Assembly: GCA_047495785.1 (NCBI GenBank)
Contig: JBLDXI010000036.1
Coordinates: 744,001 to 808,000 of the forward strand
Source of the DNA: Lepidodermella squamata
Taxonomy: Eukaryota; Gastrotricha
DNA length: 64,000 nt
Direction of reading: 5' to 3'
The position numbers were made by a program, and so were the translations under genes. The notes beneath the pieces are model-generated. The model did no database searches and had not been told where the DNA came from. It was given only the letters and a program-made list of their open reading frames with translations. Position 1 is the first letter of the stretch, and every line of letters starts with the position of its first letter. Positions 63,526 through 64,000 of this stretch are shown here, piece by piece.

Positions 63526-64000
63526 AATAATGATTTTAGCCCTGCACTAGACTAGTACAACACAAACTGTGCACACGTAATGAACTAACTATATTATGGA
63601 ACTATAGATTTCTGTAAAATAAATTTGCGTTTCAAACATTTTTCCTGATAAATAAATTTTCTGTCCTATCAACAGTTTCAACTTTAATTAAGATTTAACA
63701 GAATGAAAGAGGCGTGTTTGCACAAAAATGTTGCATTTTTCCGTCCGGTGTCCGATGTTACGGTTTCAAGGTAAACAAGAATTTCGGAAACCAGCTGATA
63801 TAACACACAAGCGCATGGTGCAGAGCTCAATTTCGAAGACATCTCTACGAAATCCGCCAGGGGTTATAATAAAATTGGAAATTATTGATGATACTACATC
63901 CGGAATGAAAGCTTTGACTTGGTAAAACTATAAAACCGTGAATAGGCAGTGGGCTAATACATTTGTGCTCGATCTACGGTAATAACATTACCGCGAGACT
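63526..64000. other. Right window edge, no supported gene
   Basis: A 65-codon frame from 63728 has no signal, domain or splice support and is left uncalled. Confidence 0.3.

Noticed and set aside
63728-63925. 65-codon frame at the right edge
   Set aside because: No recognisable features; cannot be separated from chance.
1-64000. CRISPR arrays, bacterial operons, riboswitches or prophage
   Set aside because: None seen; splice sites, poly-A signals and gene families are eukaryotic, and the only regular arrays are telomere-like hexamers and transposon copies.

Overview
The window looks like nuclear DNA of a compact-genome invertebrate animal. Genes are split by many short GT-AG introns (often 45-120 bp) whose acceptors are commonly TTTTCAG-like. 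AATAAA signals sit close behind stop codons. The gene content is metazoan: Cys-loop channels, 7TM receptors, laminin-G, discoidin (F5/8C) and EGF proteins, ankyrin repeats and a tRNA-Lys. Degenerate CCCTAA (TTAGGG-type) arrays occur inside the window. I cannot name the phylum. An appendicularian, a tardigrade or another small-genome animal would all fit, and none is proven.

Layout. 0-9.8 kb: a fragment of a glycosyl hydrolase 17 (GH17) gene at the left edge, a three-unit decayed tandem repeat, a 13-exon secreted Cys-module/LamG gene (4.0-8.4 kb), and an intact fungal/oomycete-like GH17 gene (8.8-9.8 kb). 10.6-25.5 kb: two intronless GABA-B-like class C receptors flank an intronless Cys-loop channel, a frameshifted EGF/lectin gene and several transposons. 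25.9-34.4 kb: a tRNA-Lys, a LINE remnant cut by a MITE, an intronless bacterial-type clavaminate-synthase/AsnO-like oxygenase, two unrecognised membrane proteins, and a relic receptor exon. 34.5-48.6 kb: the second copy of a pogo/mariner-like element, an 8-exon gene for a 1681-residue discoidin/LamG protein, a secreted thioredoxin-like protein that lacks the first active-site cysteine, and a LamG-Cys-loop channel fusion of 919 residues. 50.5-57.8 kb: two tail-to-tail 7TM receptor genes, one split inside its first exon by a recent transposon whose near-identical twin lies 220 bp away. 57.9-64 kb: a fold-back element, four small secreted-protein genes and an ankyrin-repeat gene.

How the genes fit together: most encode surface or secreted proteins (receptors, ligand-gated channels, carbohydrate- or matrix-binding modules, short secreted peptides). 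This looks like a signalling and matrix neighbourhood grown by local duplication. No pathway can be proved from order alone. Two enzymes look foreign (GH17 and the AsnO-like oxygenase). Transposons are dense: six to seven hAT-type elements are supported by perfect or near-perfect 8-bp target duplications, two are TA-flanked, and one family makes 2-bp duplications. Several transposons are nested.

The most unusual items are the LamG-channel fusion, the exon-splitting transposon pair, telomere-like arrays in receptor and adhesion-gene introns, the Cys-module protein, and a 34-bp perfect palindrome flanked by an 8-bp duplication. Multi-exon genes are given as whole spans with exon coordinates in the evidence. 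All models were built by eye from splice sites and phase, without transcripts.
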